NCBI GenBank assembly: GCA_018894105.1
Contig: CM032128.1
Location: forward strand, 11,389,001 to 11,453,000
Length of the DNA stretch: 64,000 nucleotides
Direction: 5' to 3'
Source: Jacaranda mimosifolia
Taxonomy: Eukaryota > Streptophyta > Magnoliopsida > Lamiales > Bignoniaceae
Each line of letters begins with the position of its first letter. Position 1 is the stretch's first letter. The notes below the pieces were generated by a model. The model worked only from the letters and a program-made list of their open reading frames with translations. It was not told the origin of the DNA and did no database searches. The position numbers and the translations under genes are program-made. Below are positions 47,701 through 60,215 of this stretch, one piece after another.

Positions 47701-48146
47701 TAGGGGTGTAAGATAAGTCAAGCCAACTCATGAGCCTCAAGAGCCAGCTCGATTATAGCTCGACTCGAGCTCGAGCTTTATAATGAGCCGAGCTTGAGCC
47801 TTAATTTAATTGTTCAAAAGCTCTTGAGTCAGCTCATGAGCTTTTTTCTATTTTAAAGTATTTTTATATATAAATTAAATAATTATTATATATTAATAAT
47901 TTATTTATTTTATTTTTAATTACTTTCTTATATTAACTAAATAATTATTTATATTAATAGTTTACTTTTTTTCTATTTTTAAATATTTTATACATAATAT
48001 AAAATAATTAAATTTCATTGAGCTCGAGCTCGATTGATACTAAGCTCGTGAGCTTGAGCTCAAGCTTAGTATTTTGGACTTGAGCTCGAGCTCGTGCCTA
48101 CAATTTGTTTCGAGCTCGACTCGAAGTCGACTCACTTACGCCTCTA
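47701..48146. mobile_element. hAT-like MITE rich in CTCGAGCTCG motifs
   Basis: It starts TAGGGGTGTAAGATAAGTC. The reversed right end starts TAGAGGCGTAAGTGAGTCG, an inverted repeat of hAT type. Subterminal AGCTCGAGCTCG palindromes flank an AT-rich core. The 8-bp flanks ATCATGTC and ATTATACC agree at 5 of 8 positions, a degraded duplication. Non-coding. Confidence 0.65.
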
Positions 48147-48154
48147 ATTATACC

Positions 48155-50309
48155 AAGCAAACAATCAAAGTTGGATATCAAGCTATTTAAAATATGCAAA
48201 CAAATATTAGATAAAATACACAATAACCCACTATTTATCATAATCATATATATTATGTCTAATCCAAATCACCAAGCAAATAGACAGGACGCCTAATCCC
48301 TGTTGATTTATTGCGGATTGAGGAGGAAAGGTGCTTATTGTTGCAAATGCATCTTGCTATCCGTATATATTTGTAATATTTTTTCCCACTATAGCACTTG
48401 CTTGCAAATGATATATTTGACCTTAACCAGGCATTTGCTGTAAAATTGAATTTTTTTTTTTTAAGGTACTCAATGACTTATAATCTCCTTCCATTCATAA
48501 CACAAAATAATTATCGTCCACACATATTTGTTCCATTCAAATGGCTAGAGGTTATTTTTAAATAATATATATTTTTTATTAATTTTTAATATATATTTTT
48601 TATTAATGGCTTTAGGGTATTTTGGTGATTCCATTAAGGGAGGTCTTTTATGTCATTTTGATTCTTTTCATTTTTTGTTTAAATTTTTTTAATTTTTTTT
48701 AGTTTAGTGTAAAACATACATTTTACAAGTTACATTAAATTTAACGTCTAGCCATCTAGTCTTAGGGAATAATTGTAATTATCGTAAATCTATGGATTTT
48801 TGGATAATTCAACCAAACCTCAAGGAGGTATGAGTAATTAACCCATTAAAGTACAATATCTTTTATGTTAAATTACAAATAAAAATATTAATGTATGCAT
48901 ATGAACATAAGTAATAATATTAATGTATGCATATATATCATGAATATGAGAACATGCTTACTAAAATATTTATCATACAAATTAATATCATCATATTAGC
49001 TATTATATCTATATAATCAAATAGTGTGCTAGAATCTAGATACTTGCTAAATGAGCTTAATGATTTTAACATATTATTTTTTAAGTTTATAAGTTCATAT
49101 TCTAAAATTTTATTGAACACTTTAAAATATTTATCCATCCTCACTATATATTATAAAAGATATATAAGCTCACAAAAAAGTCCTGTCCTCTAGGGCGCTG
49201 CACCATGAAGGAGTGCGGTCCACAAGGCTCAAATTCTTTCTTTGGTCAAAAGAATAATGTCTTACTTTTAAATAGGGAATTCAATGACAGTAGTGCATAT
49301 TTTTCGGTTAATTAGGTAAAAATTTTCAAACTCAATTTTCATTTAGTGTTAAGTCCCCACCCATGTATTTTTAGTTTGAACTCCCCAATCTCAATCTTCA
49401 TTTAGAAATCACTCTCTACTCCCTAAAAAATTACTTAAATGTCCTCCACTTGAACAAAAATTGCAAAGAAACCTGGCGACCCTTTCTCTGCCACTACTGT
49501 GAATGAAATCGTGCCCATGCTTACACAATTTCTCTCCTCTTTTTTTAAAGTCAGCAACATCATTTGTTACTGTGGAATGAAGCAATTTCCCTCCAATTTT
49601 TTGTCTTAGACTGAAGCAATCATTCACTATGAACTGCAAGGTGAAGCATTCCCATCTAGTGTTTGAGTTTAAAAGGTGCGTTTTGATCTTTTTCTCTTCT
49701 TCCATCGATTTTGTTTCATTTCACACACTTCAATCAGATTATAGAAGGTTTTTTCTGATAACATGCTAGGTCTGTAAGTATATTTGTGATATGTTCGTGA
49801 AATATACCTGAAACCTGTGTTTATATATGCATTTGAGATGAAAACGTACTTAAGTTCATGTTTTTTGTACTTAAATATAGTGTGTACTAAAATCAATAAT
49901 ATTCAAAAACCCTAATATGTTGTTGTTAAAGTTTGATTTAGTCTAATTTGTACTTAAATTATCTGTTTTAATTGTTATGAAAGTTGTTTTGAGTTAAACA
50001 ATATCTTAATTTTGTAATGATTGAGTTGATTCACAATACGATTAATATAGAGTATGTTGGCAGTTGAATTTTTAGGACTTATATTCAAAATATGGTTTGT
50101 TTGAAAGGTTTAAAGCATGTTTAGCCGTTTGCTATTGTTCATGAAGAAAAACATAATATTAATTTATTGAGTATAGTCTCCATGTATATCTGGAACAAAA
50201 GTACTCTATTTTAGTATTTTTGTTTACAATTTCAGTATGAAAACCCTAAATGTAAGTATATGTGGAGATATTTAAATTATTTATTTACATGATTTCTGTA
50301 TTGGTAGCA
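48155..50309. other. AT-rich region upstream of the Ulp1/PMD-type gene, no gene seen
   Basis: Contains poly-T runs and a local repeat of TAATATATATTTTTTATTAA near 48560-48610. Frames at 48938-49144 and 49409-49896 (minus strand) resemble nothing and sit in low-complexity DNA. It may include the terminal part of the transposon that carried the downstream gene. Confidence 0.4.
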
Positions 50310-52078
50310 ATGGAATCAGAAGCATACAGTCATTGCTCCCCGGGATACTTTTGTACTGCAATGAAGGAGTTGAAACCTAAAATTGGGTTCTGACACAGGC
50401 ACGCCCTTAAGCAAACCCCATTCTATATATTTGACAATATGTCACAGCTGAACTATTATAGTTTCAATAGAGCGCAAGCAATCATTAGACAATTCAATGT
50501 ACGAACAACTTCATTTGTCTTTGGTGAAGACGTAAAAATTCCTTTTCAGGGTCCAAAGTTTTGTTTAATATTGGGGTTGTCACATGTGGGGCAACCTGTC
50601 ACTGTTAATCTAAAGTTGAACTCAAACATTGTTGATCACTTGTTTTTGAAAAAAAAATTGAATGGTAACCGTGTACAAATATTTAAAAGGTTACAAAATT
50701 TTGTGGGTAGACATAGTGATGAAGATATTGAATAATTTGATAGGTTACATATACTCTTTGTTTTTAATTGTATTTTGTTTCCAATGAGCAACTACTGCAC
50801 GCCTCGTTTCATCATCCCTTATGTTGATCTATCCAATGTCGGGTTGTATGCATGGGGGGAGGCTGTATACAATTTTTTAGTTCAAGAATTGAGAAATCAA
50901 GTGGGAGGTGAAAGGGAGGAAGTGTAGAGGAAGAAATATTTTGATGGTTGTACAGTGGGTCTATTGATGAGTGTCTTTGAAGCTTTAAATTATAAAATTA
51001 TTGTTATTTACTGTAAATAACTATAATTTTTTGCTTTGTGAATGATAGGGATGGTTGCATGAGCACATTCATTCTCTGGGGAAACCAAAATGCTTGCGTG
51101 AATGCCTATGGTTCTTTCGATGGGTTGACAGCATGATCCCCAAAAATGTGGTTGATGCCGAGAAATCTTTGAAGCAAATTAAAATGAAAAAGGTAAGAGT
51201 TTATTGTTTATGTTTAGAATGACTTCCTATGAGTTTGACATTTGAAAGAAATGTGTAAATTCCTATTGTAACAGATCGTGTCTATCTATCCCTTTCCTGA
51301 GGAGGAGAAACTCGTCGCTGCAACGTAGGTAATTATTTAGATGCACATAATTACTACTTGAAGTTTACTTTGTTATTACATTAATAATTTTGTGCTCTTC
51401 ATATAGGTTCCTATTGTGTCAAGCTATGATGTTTTAAGTTTTGAAGCTAAGTTGAGGGGGAGAAATGAAAAGGTGGAATTGCTGAAGCACAAAATTGAAA
51501 TTTTGGAGAGGAAAGTAGGCGATTAGGAGAGAATGGATGAAGAAGAGAAGGAGAATGAAGATGAGAAAGATGAAGAGGACAGTGATGATGATGATGCTAC
51601 TGCTGGTGCTCAAGACAGTTATGAAAAACCACACCTGGAGTCTGTTGTTGATGAGTTTGAGATTCTGAGTGGTGGTGATGATGGTCATAACGGTCATGAT
51701 GGTGATGCTGTTGGTGATGCTGATGTTGTTGTTGAGGGGGGATAAAGTAGAGGAAAATTATATTCCACAAGAAAAAAAAAAAGAGAAAGAAAAAGCATGA
51801 TTATACCTCTTCTATTATCCAAGGTGTGAGAACAAGAGATGGTCGGAAGAAAAAGAGAAAAGATGAAGACTTTGTCACACCACATCACCAAAGAGAACCA
51901 AAGTTGGCACCCGTAGGCCATGGCAGTGGTAGGAAGGCCTCAAAAAAAAAAAGGTTGCAGAGGTGAGGCAAGGTACAACTAATAACACTGATGATGCTGA
52001 AGAAGTGGCTCAACATACTGAAAGCGAGAAGACTAATGCTGAAAAAGTGAATTTAAATACTATGGTATCTAATGTTTA
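50310..52078 (+). pseudogene. Transposon-type gene of the Ulp1/PMD-associated class, upstream exons
   Basis: A start at 50310 (MESEAYSHCSPGYFCTAMKE) runs, after one TGA, into SQLNYYSFNRAQAIIRQFNV and FCLILGLSHVGQPV. A stop and frame change then lead to NCILFPMSNYCTPRFIIPYV, DLSNVGLYAWGEAVYNFLVQ and DGCTVGLL. This block (F-L-P, D-L-D, Y-W-A-V-Y-F-L, GC) is typical of plant transposon genes with a DUF1985/PMD-like module and a C-terminal Ulp1 module. Further exons read WLHEHIHSLGKPKCLRE (to 51192, splice AAG/GTAAGAG), 51275-51328 and 51407 onward. The last begins with a coiled coil and continues as an Asp/Glu-rich then Lys-rich linker. The CACTA element begins just downstream. The family name is tentative; the breaks are clear. 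Confidence 0.5.
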
Positions 52079-52219
52079 GTACTTGCTTTCTTTGTAAAAG
52101 TACCAGAAGTGTGAACAAAAAGTACTGTAAATTAGTTTTTAAATGCTAAAATTACTGAAAAAGAATACTGCCTCCTGTTTTTATTTTAATATATACACTA
52201 CAACAAAATGCACTTTATG

Positions 52220-52620
52220 TAACAAATAATTTGGTAACGAAACAAAATTACATTATCATATGTATTTAATTGTAACGAAATAATATAATTTGTTACCTAA
52301 ATGCTCATGTTGGGTAACAAAGAAAAATTCTTGTTACCTTTAAGTAATATTTGTTACCAAAAATAGTTGCTCTTTTGTAACTACATACAAAGTTGTTACC
52401 AACATAAAATGTTGTTACGAATAATGTTTCCCGCCATTTTTGAAGATTTATTTGTAACAAGAGCTCATACTTTTTGTAACGCTGGCAAAATCGTTGCAGA
52501 TACAATGTCTTGTGACAAATATTTTAGTTACTAAAGTTAAATTTACTTCTCTCCAAAATGTCTTGCGGCCATAGTTTGTTCTACTATTATGGTGACCAAT
52601 ATTTTAGTTACCAATTTTTT
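52220..52620. repeat. Left subterminal repeats of the CACTA element
   Basis: At least ten copies of GTAACAAA, TTGTTACC or GTAACGAA in both orientations. Such arrays are transposase-binding sites in characterised CACTA elements. Confidence 0.75.
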
Positions 52621-52949
52621 TCATAATTAAATTAAATTCCTCGCCATAATTATTTTTTCTCTCAAAAATATATTTAACTCTTAAATTTATTTCAAATTTT
52701 ATTCCACGTAAATATATAGTTCCTTTTGAAAATGAATTAGGCTTCACATAAAAGTTGAATTGAGCCTAAAAACTCGCGCAAATTAAAGAAAGACCAAACA
52801 TTTCAGTTGGGCTTTCCTTTATGTTTCAAATTGGGCTTCTTTTATCTAAAATAGAAAATGTTTTTTTTTTTAAATTGGAATTTCTTGATGCAAATTAAAG
52901 GCAATAAAAAAGTTGGTGAATTGGGCATTACAACTTTTTTAATTTGAAT

Positions 52950-54060
52950 TAATCAATTTTTTAATTAATTCTGAATTAGGCTTGGGCAAGTTCTTATTAA
53001 CAAGTCAATTTAAGTGTTTAACCTAACCTATTTCTCCATTATTTGGGGGGTTGAGATTCTTTTAGATTAGACTTCATATAAATTTAAAGTAGTGAATTGA
53101 TATGTAAGGATTGGAGTTCTCTATTTCTTCGTGAATTGTTGAAGCAATCTTTGCCTAAAAATTAGTCTTCACATTGATTTATAGAATAATTTAATTCCAT
53201 TCCACCAACTTATTTCTATTCACGAACTTTTTGGTTATTTGATGAAGTAAGCATTGTTCAAAAAAATTGGGCTTCATATTAGTGTATAGAAAAATGTAAT
53301 TAGGGTTCACTAAGTTATTTTTAAGAATGACACTTCACTAGTTTTTTAGTAAATTAATCAAGTGGACTTTGTTTAAAAATTGGTCTTCTCATTAATTTAT
53401 AAAATAATCTAATTGGACTTCACCAATATTTTCTAAAAATTGTTCTTGACTATGTTTTTAGTGAATTGTGAATTTTATTTATTTAAGAATGCGTCTTTAA
53501 ATTAGTTTGATGAATAAGATAATTGGGCTTCATTGGATTATTTTTAAGAGTTGGGCTTCACCAATTTGGCTTTGTTTAAAATCTTTGGTTTACATTAACT
53601 ATAAAATAATTTAATTGATTTTTATCAACTTATTTTTAATATTTAGACTTTACTAAATTTTAAGTGAATTGATGAAATAAGAATTTTTAAAAATTGAGTT
53701 TCATATTAATTTATGAAAGAATCTAATTGGGCTTTATCAAGTTGTTTTTAGAATTGTGCTTAACCAATTTTTTAGTAAATTGGTCAAGGGGGAATTGTTT
53801 AAAAATTGGGTTAATTTATAGAATAATTTTAATTGGGTTTCACCTACAAACTTTTTCTCAAATTGGGCTTCATTGTTTTTCTAGTAAATTAATCAAGTGT
53901 GCTTTATTTAAATATTGAACTTCACATTAATTTATAGAGTAATCCAATTGGGTTTCACCAATATTTTTTAAGAATTGGACTTCTGTATTTTCTTATTAAA
54001 ATGATGAAGTGGGCTTTCTATAAAAATTAGGCTTCACATTAATTTAATAAATAATGTAAA
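52950..54060. repeat. ~110-bp minisatellite inside the CACTA element
   Basis: Eight or nine degenerate copies of a unit containing CACATTAATTTATAGAATAA, TTGGGCTTCACCAA, AGTAAATT(G)ATCAAGTGGG and TTTAAAAATTGGGCTT. ATTAATTTAT-like cores recur near 53166, 53280, 53393, 53590, 53707, 53813, 53930 and 54038. Non-coding; the short frame at 53727-53918 is a by-product. Confidence 0.75.
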
Positions 54061-55807
54061 TTTAGGCAGTAGTGAATTTATGTCCCCACCATAACTTTAT
54101 ATAGTCCCACTTTTTTTTATAAGAATATAGTCTAAAATTTGACTTCATACAAATAGTAACAATTTTATTTGTGATAGTATTAAATGGAAATATTATTTAA
54201 TTAGTGCCCTAGCTGCTATGTTTTTCTCCCGCCAAAATTTTTCTCTATTGAAATGGTAACAATTTTATTTGTTACTAACTCCACATAACAAATTTATATG
54301 TTTTCCTCCAAAAGCTTGATTCCCTCCATAAATGGATCCCCCCAAAAATTTCCTCCAACTTTTGGCCCCTCCCTGTGTATAAACAATTTATACAAAATTT
54401 ATTTTCTTTATCTTATTTTATAAGATGAATTATGATGTTATTTTGGAGGTTTAGAATTTGATTGTTTCTTTATTATAATTTATTATCATATTTTTCTAAA
54501 ACTAAAAAAAATAGGAAAATTATATATGAATTTTAAAGAAGTTCAATTTTTAATTAATTTGATTTTAAAAGATAAAAATTTCAGTATTATAATTTTTATT
54601 ATATGTAAAAGTTCAAGAAATATATTTCTCTAAAATTATAATTTATTGAAGTTAAAATGACAATTTATTAAACATTTATATTAATTAAACCTACTTTATC
54701 ATTGATGTTGCTAAAGTTTACACTGAAGTTTACACATTAAAACTATGTATGTATTCCTTTATTATATGAAATCATAATATAACGATAGCCATTTTGGTGT
54801 AGCATAGTGTAGAAAAATATTAATTTAGAGTTTATAATTAAAACAATAAGTTATTAATAAAACTCAACTGAAGTATAAATGAGAATTATAAAGTATAAAT
54901 CAACTTCTTATTAATGGTCCAAGTTGGATGAGAAGCATAGAACTTTAAACAAGTTGGGTTCAAATCAAATCAATGTCATTCAAATTTGAATCTAATCGTA
55001 AATATTTATATTCAAAGTCAACCTAATATTATATAGGATCTATCATATATAATATCATATTTGGTCCCATGGATATAAAAAATCCGATAATGTTTATTGG
55101 ATATTTTAATTAGTTAAAATTTCTAAAATTCAAATGAAATATGGTTGGATTTAGATTAAAATATGACCTATTCACAGTAATGAATACGCCAAAAATGAAA
55201 TAAATTGGAAAAAGTATCGAATATAAGTTGTCATGGGTAAGGAGATCTCGATCAAGTATCTATTTAAACATTTTCTATACTCAATTGATTATAATTGGTA
55301 TGAAATTAATCAACTTGAATAACATGAATATAAATAGTCAGAAATTCTATTTTTTTTTTTTGAAACACTAACAATTTTACTATATAATAAAGTCAATGAT
55401 ATAGTTTTATATTTGATAAAAACATAACTTTATCCCCATGATAAAAAAAAGTTTTGTTTCATCTTCATCTCCAGATTTTGATATTGAATTTTATTTTTAT
55501 TATAATAAAATTGTTCTTTAATTAATCTCCATTAAACAATTATATTATAACTAATTACAATCTCATAACTAAACACAGATACACTATAACTTATCTAAAA
55601 TTAAAAAATAATGTTATAATTAACTACACAGAAAATAATTTTTATAATATTATTTACTATAAAAAAATTGTTTAAAAAAGAAGTAATTAGGCTTTTCTAT
55701 GATTAAAGAAAGACATAGAGGCAGAAAAGAAACATGTCCCTAAATTGCCGTCTCGCACTTTGTCCATCTTCTCCTTCATACTTTGGGTAAGAGTTTTCTC
55801 CATAGTT

Positions 55808-56027
55808 TTTATTCAAAGAAACCGTAGAAAACTCATGGGTTCTCATACATGATAAAATTTATGTAAATATTGAAGAATCTGAAGTTCAATTGCTCAAAGA
55901 GAAGACCATCTTTGCAATGAAAGCAAACCCACCAAGTTTGAAGGAACTTTTTGGAAAAAAAATTTGGCTTACTGAAGAAGATGTAGAAACCCATCTTTTA
56001 GAGGGTTTTAGGATGCATATTGAAGGT
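55808..56027 (+). other. Possible exon of a CACTA-borne gene
   Basis: An open stretch in otherwise stop-rich DNA follows a CCATAG acceptor-like site. It reads KETVENSWVLIHDKIYVNIE, then QLLKEKTIFAMKANPPSLKE and LFGKKIWLTEEDVETHLLEG, ending near a GAAG/GTTTGT donor-like site. I do not recognise the protein. The length (about 73 codons) and the splice-like borders are the only support. Confidence 0.3.
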
Positions 56028-57989
56028 TTGTTTCCTTTTTTTTTTTTTTCTTAATTGGATTTAAGATTTTGTTTATAAATGACATTGGATGTTTGCGTCT
56101 TTGTTAGGGGTTGCGTGAAACTTGGGCCATTTGAGACATTTTTGGGGAGAAATAGAAGAAAGCTAAGTTTTGTGAGGCGTAGATTATAAGTTCAAGTTTG
56201 GACAACTTTTGGGAGGTATGTTTAAAACTCCCTCCATATAAATTGTTCTATTTTTATGATTTTTTGTTTGAGATTACTTGTTTATTTGTATTTTGTTTGA
56301 ATATAGTAATTTTTGAAAGAAAAAAACAAGATGGGAAGTATATTTTCAATTTGATTGGTAAAAGTATTTAGGATTATTGTGTTCATGTGTTTATGCTCTT
56401 ATGTATGCATTAGAAAATCTCAAAGTACTTTTAGGTGGTAGAAGTTCTTAATTATGAAACTACCTAATCACCAAACATGAGGTGTGACAGTGTTCTCCTC
56501 TTTATTCTTTGGGAAAAAGGAGAAATTGAGGAGTTTCTACTGACAAGGAGCATTTGTACCATGATTTATTCGAGACGAAAATGTTCTTGCGATGAAAACA
56601 AACACTGGCATTAGCATCTTTCCACTTATGCAGTTCACAGCTGCAATTTATTTGATATGGCCTTCTCTCTTTCTCCGTTTGATAAGTTGATATGCTTCCT
56701 TGAAAGCATTGAAAGAATACATCCTCCGTGATCATGTTCGTCTCTCCCTCTGTGGGATGTGGGTCTAATGATGAAATCTGGAAGACTTGAAAGTTAGGTA
56801 CTAATATGAAGATATTTATTGAATGGAAAATGGATTGAGGTCAACATTTTTCTGCTTGCAATACACTTTGGAGGACTATAATTTTTGGAAGTGGAAACTT
56901 CTAGCATTAGAATCAAAGCATACTTTCTTGGTATGTGTTGTGACAACATAGGAGCCAGCTATGATAGATGATTTGACTGTATAAGTCTTGATTTCTTGGA
57001 GTCCTTAACTTTTCCTTGTCCTTTATAATGTTGGCCTTATTTCTTGTTTTGGCCATTATGTTATAATTAATCAGTTGATCATATATTTCTGTTCTTATAT
57101 GCTGACAAAACTTTGTATATATGCAACTATGCAATAGACTTTTAATTGAATGGGGAAAATAATTATGACCTGCTTAACACTTGTGGTAATCTGTATCTAT
57201 GCTTAATCATACAGAAACATAATATAGCACTATCTAAGTTGTCTGTACAATTATGACCTAATTTAAGAAGAGCAGAAAAAACTGAATTATGTAGTAGTAT
57301 AATCTAGTTGTAATCAGTTAATGTATCTCTTGATTTACTAGCTAAACACACCATCTTCTTTTTTCTTGCTGATGATCCATAGTTTGAAGAAGTTCTTAGT
57401 AAACCTGACCCAAGGGAAGACCTGACCAAACTTGTAAACTAGAACTTCTAGTTTCTATAAGATCATACACAGCTATTTTATGTTGAAAATGGATTAGTGC
57501 TAGAGGATTATAAAAATTTGATATTTTTATCCATGCTTGAGATTTTATATCTCAATGGGATTGCACTTTCAATAGCATCACTATATTTTCAATGTTGGCT
57601 GTATAGAAAAACCCCTACTCGATTTTGTGTAAGAAAGCATAACTTAGTGTTAAGACAAAAGTCAACTTCTTTTACAACCTGTTGCCTAAAAGTGCTTTAA
57701 CCTAAATAATGATCCTTTCTCCATGATAAGTATAGCTACCTCTCGTCTCCATTTCTATCATCTCAAACTATGTGAGATACATCATGATTACTTAAAAGTT
57801 TTGAAATCTTTTAACATTATTGTATGCAAACATAGGAATGGTCCAAGATCAATTCAAAAAATAGAGCACAAATGCCTTACTCTCATACCTTTAAGTGCAA
57901 AATCATTCACAACATGACTAATGGAAATGGTAAGATATTAATGAGTTTGGAATATACATTTCCCTTACTACTACACTACAAGAATCTTC

Positions 57990-58670
57990 TACATTAAATC
58001 TCTCTTTCTAATTACAAGGAAAACCAAAGCAAAGTGGATAACTTTGGACAAACTCATATGAAGAAAGGCACTACAGAGTACATGAATGTGGCAGCGGTAC
58101 CCAAGCATGAGAGTTTGAATTTTATATTGCATATGCCTTCTATTCCTCAATTCATGTATTTATATCTATAAAGAGAATTAATAAATTTTCCTTTTATGTA
58201 TGTAATAGGATGAAATGAAATATAGAGGGAAGAAGCAATCCAAGATGGGGAGGACCAAATTACTGAAAGAGAAATAATGAGAGATTCACTCAGCACTCGT
58301 ACTAGTTATGTGAGAGGCACGGGCCTTGGAGTTGTACCTTCTAAAGGTAGAAAAAAGGCAAGATATGAGACCATACAACTTCAGGCAGCCAAGGAGAAGC
58401 TGGCTAACACAGAAAATGAATTGAAATCTGCAATGGAGCTCATCAAAAGTCAACAAGAAATAATTCAAAGCCAGCATGAATAGATTCAAACCCGGCAAGA
58501 TTAGATTTATATATATAATAAGCAATGCCAGAAGCAAGGTGAAGAAATAGCACAATTGAAAGACGGATAGAATGAGTTGAAACAGCTCATATTTGCATTG
58601 CAAGATAAACTGCATTAACAAGCAGCACCGAAGGGAAGTCAAATAAAACCTAGAGATCAATATTATCACA
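57990..58670 (+). pseudogene. Transposase_24-like (Ptta/En/Spm) gene, C-terminal part
   Basis: The plus strand reads NYKENQSKVDNFGQTHMKKG then TTEYMNVAAV (near 58010-58110). After a gap comes EAIQDGEDQITEREIMRDSL, STRTSYVRGTGLGVVPSKGR, and a coiled coil LQAAKEKLANTENELKSAME with SQQEIIQSQHE. Stops then separate QxGEEIAQLKDG and NELKQLIFALQDKL. N-R-x-K, the S-x-x-S-YVRG-G-G motif and a C-terminal coiled coil are features of Transposase_24 proteins, the accessory DNA-binding protein of plant CACTA elements. It is broken by several TAG codons in the coil. The N-terminal part was not found. Confidence 0.6.
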
Positions 58671-59093
58671 TTTATTGTTGCTTACTACCTGTACACATGT
58701 AAAGAGCATTTAAGATTCACTAAATTCAAAAGTACTTGGAGATGTTTAATATTTCAATGCATTAAGAACAATTTTTGGAAGATTCTAATTTTCAAAAAAA
58801 TGATGACTAACTGTTTCCATTGTATTAGTATTTTTCTAGTGTTTTTACTTTTGTTGAAATTTTGTTAGTTTGTTTATTGTATGCATTACAACTGTCTATT
58901 GGGATCTTTTTTAGAGTTTGATATGGTAACAGTTTACAAAAAACTTAATGAAATATAAGTTGATTTTGCTATTATGGTTTGCAACTGCTTCAATTAAGTT
59001 AGTCGCATATAAGTTATTTTTCCTACTCATTTATTTAAACATAGTTTGGTTTTATTTGCTTATTCTTTAAGATATTAGAGTATCTTAATGAGT

Positions 59094-59179
59094 CACAATA
59101 TATCCCCAAAATATAACACAAAATGATAATTTAATTAAATTTGGAAATCTTAGATAATATACTTTGGGGATATATTGTG
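59094..59179. repeat. Hairpin-forming inverted repeat in the CACTA element
   Basis: CACAATATATCCCCAAAATA is mirrored by CTTTGGGGATATATTGTG with a loop of about 45 bases; 17 bp of the arms are perfect. The outer flanks AGAGTATCTTAATGAGTC and AGAGTATTAATGAGTC form a near-perfect direct repeat. A small foldback insertion is possible. Confidence 0.65.
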
Positions 59180-59399
59180 CCATATTATTTGCCTTTTTTT
59201 TTTAACTAGAGTATTAATGAGTCCAAGGTGATGTTCTAATTGCTCATTTTTAATGGTGTAAATTGTTTTTGGGATGAATATTGCATAGGATGGTGTTTCG
59301 GCTGCATAGTGTGTTGAATGTTTCCTTAGGGATGCATGTTGTACATGATGGTGGTTCTCATTCTATACCATATTTGCAGTCCTAATATATGCTTTACGT

Positions 59400-60175
59400 A
59401 TTATAACGAATACGTGTTATATTATTGTTACCAAAAGAATTTTTAGGTAACAATAATTTGGTCATTTAAATTATTTGTAACAAAATATTTATTTGGTAAA
59501 ATTTATAGGTAATAGCAAATTTTGTTCCCTATATTTATTTAATACCACAAGCCTATGTTTTTCAAGTATTGATAACAATATATTTTTGTTGTTTTAACTA
59601 TTTGCAACAAAATTTTGATTTTATCAATTTAAAGGTAATCAAACATTTTGTTACAAGTATATTACCAACAAAGATTGAACATTATTTTGGTAACAAAATT
59701 ATTTGTCATATTTATCTATTGGTAACAAAATCATTAGATTATAATTAATTTTTTATTTAAGTTACTGTAACAACCTTTTTGGTTACATATTTTATTGGTA
59801 ACAAAATTTAATCAAATAAATAATTGTAATTAAATTAACTTTTGTTAACAAAAATATATTACATAACAAAATTACTTTTCGTGGTAACAAAGCATGTTCA
59901 TTACAATTACTTAATATATTGTGACTAAAACACTTTTGTTACGACAACAATATGTTTTGTAACAATATATTCCGTTACCATCCCCTTTTGTGGTAACGAA
60001 ATAACTTTTGTTACTAGAACAATTGGTAACGAAGTCCAAAGTTTCGTCACCATTTATTATTGGCGACGGGCTTTAGCTCATGATATTCTGGTAACAAAAA
60101 TTTCGTTACCATTGTATATGGTAACGGATTTTAAATATATGGTAATGAAGATTTTTGTTACTATTTGTGTAATTT
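59400..60175. repeat. Right subterminal repeats of the CACTA element
   Basis: More than twenty GGTAACAA/TTGTTACC/TAACGAA motifs in both orientations, denser toward the terminus. Same motif as at the left end. Confidence 0.78.
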
Positions 60176-60215
60176 GTTGTAGAAAATGCAAATTATATAT
60201 ATCCCATAGGGTGCT

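Larger units (their letters stand above)
52196..60182 (+). mobile_element. CACTA (En/Spm-type) element, ~8 kb
   Basis: The left end is CACTACAACAAAATGCAC; the right end is AATTTGTTGTAG, the inverted counterpart without the final TG. Both ends carry dense subterminal repeats of GGTAACAA/TTGTTACC (52220-52620 and 59400-60175). Inside is a plus-strand fragment resembling the C-terminus of Transposase_24 proteins. Removing it brings the two halves of the Ulp1/PMD-type gene together. A clean 3-bp duplication was not found (ATA on the left, AAA or AAT on the right), probably because the right end has decayed. No complete TnpD-like transposase was recognised. Confidence 0.8.

Noticed and set aside
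51434..51697. Minus-strand hydrophobic frame (87 residues)
   Set aside because: It is the shadow of the Asp/Glu-rich linker coded on the plus strand at 51533-51745.
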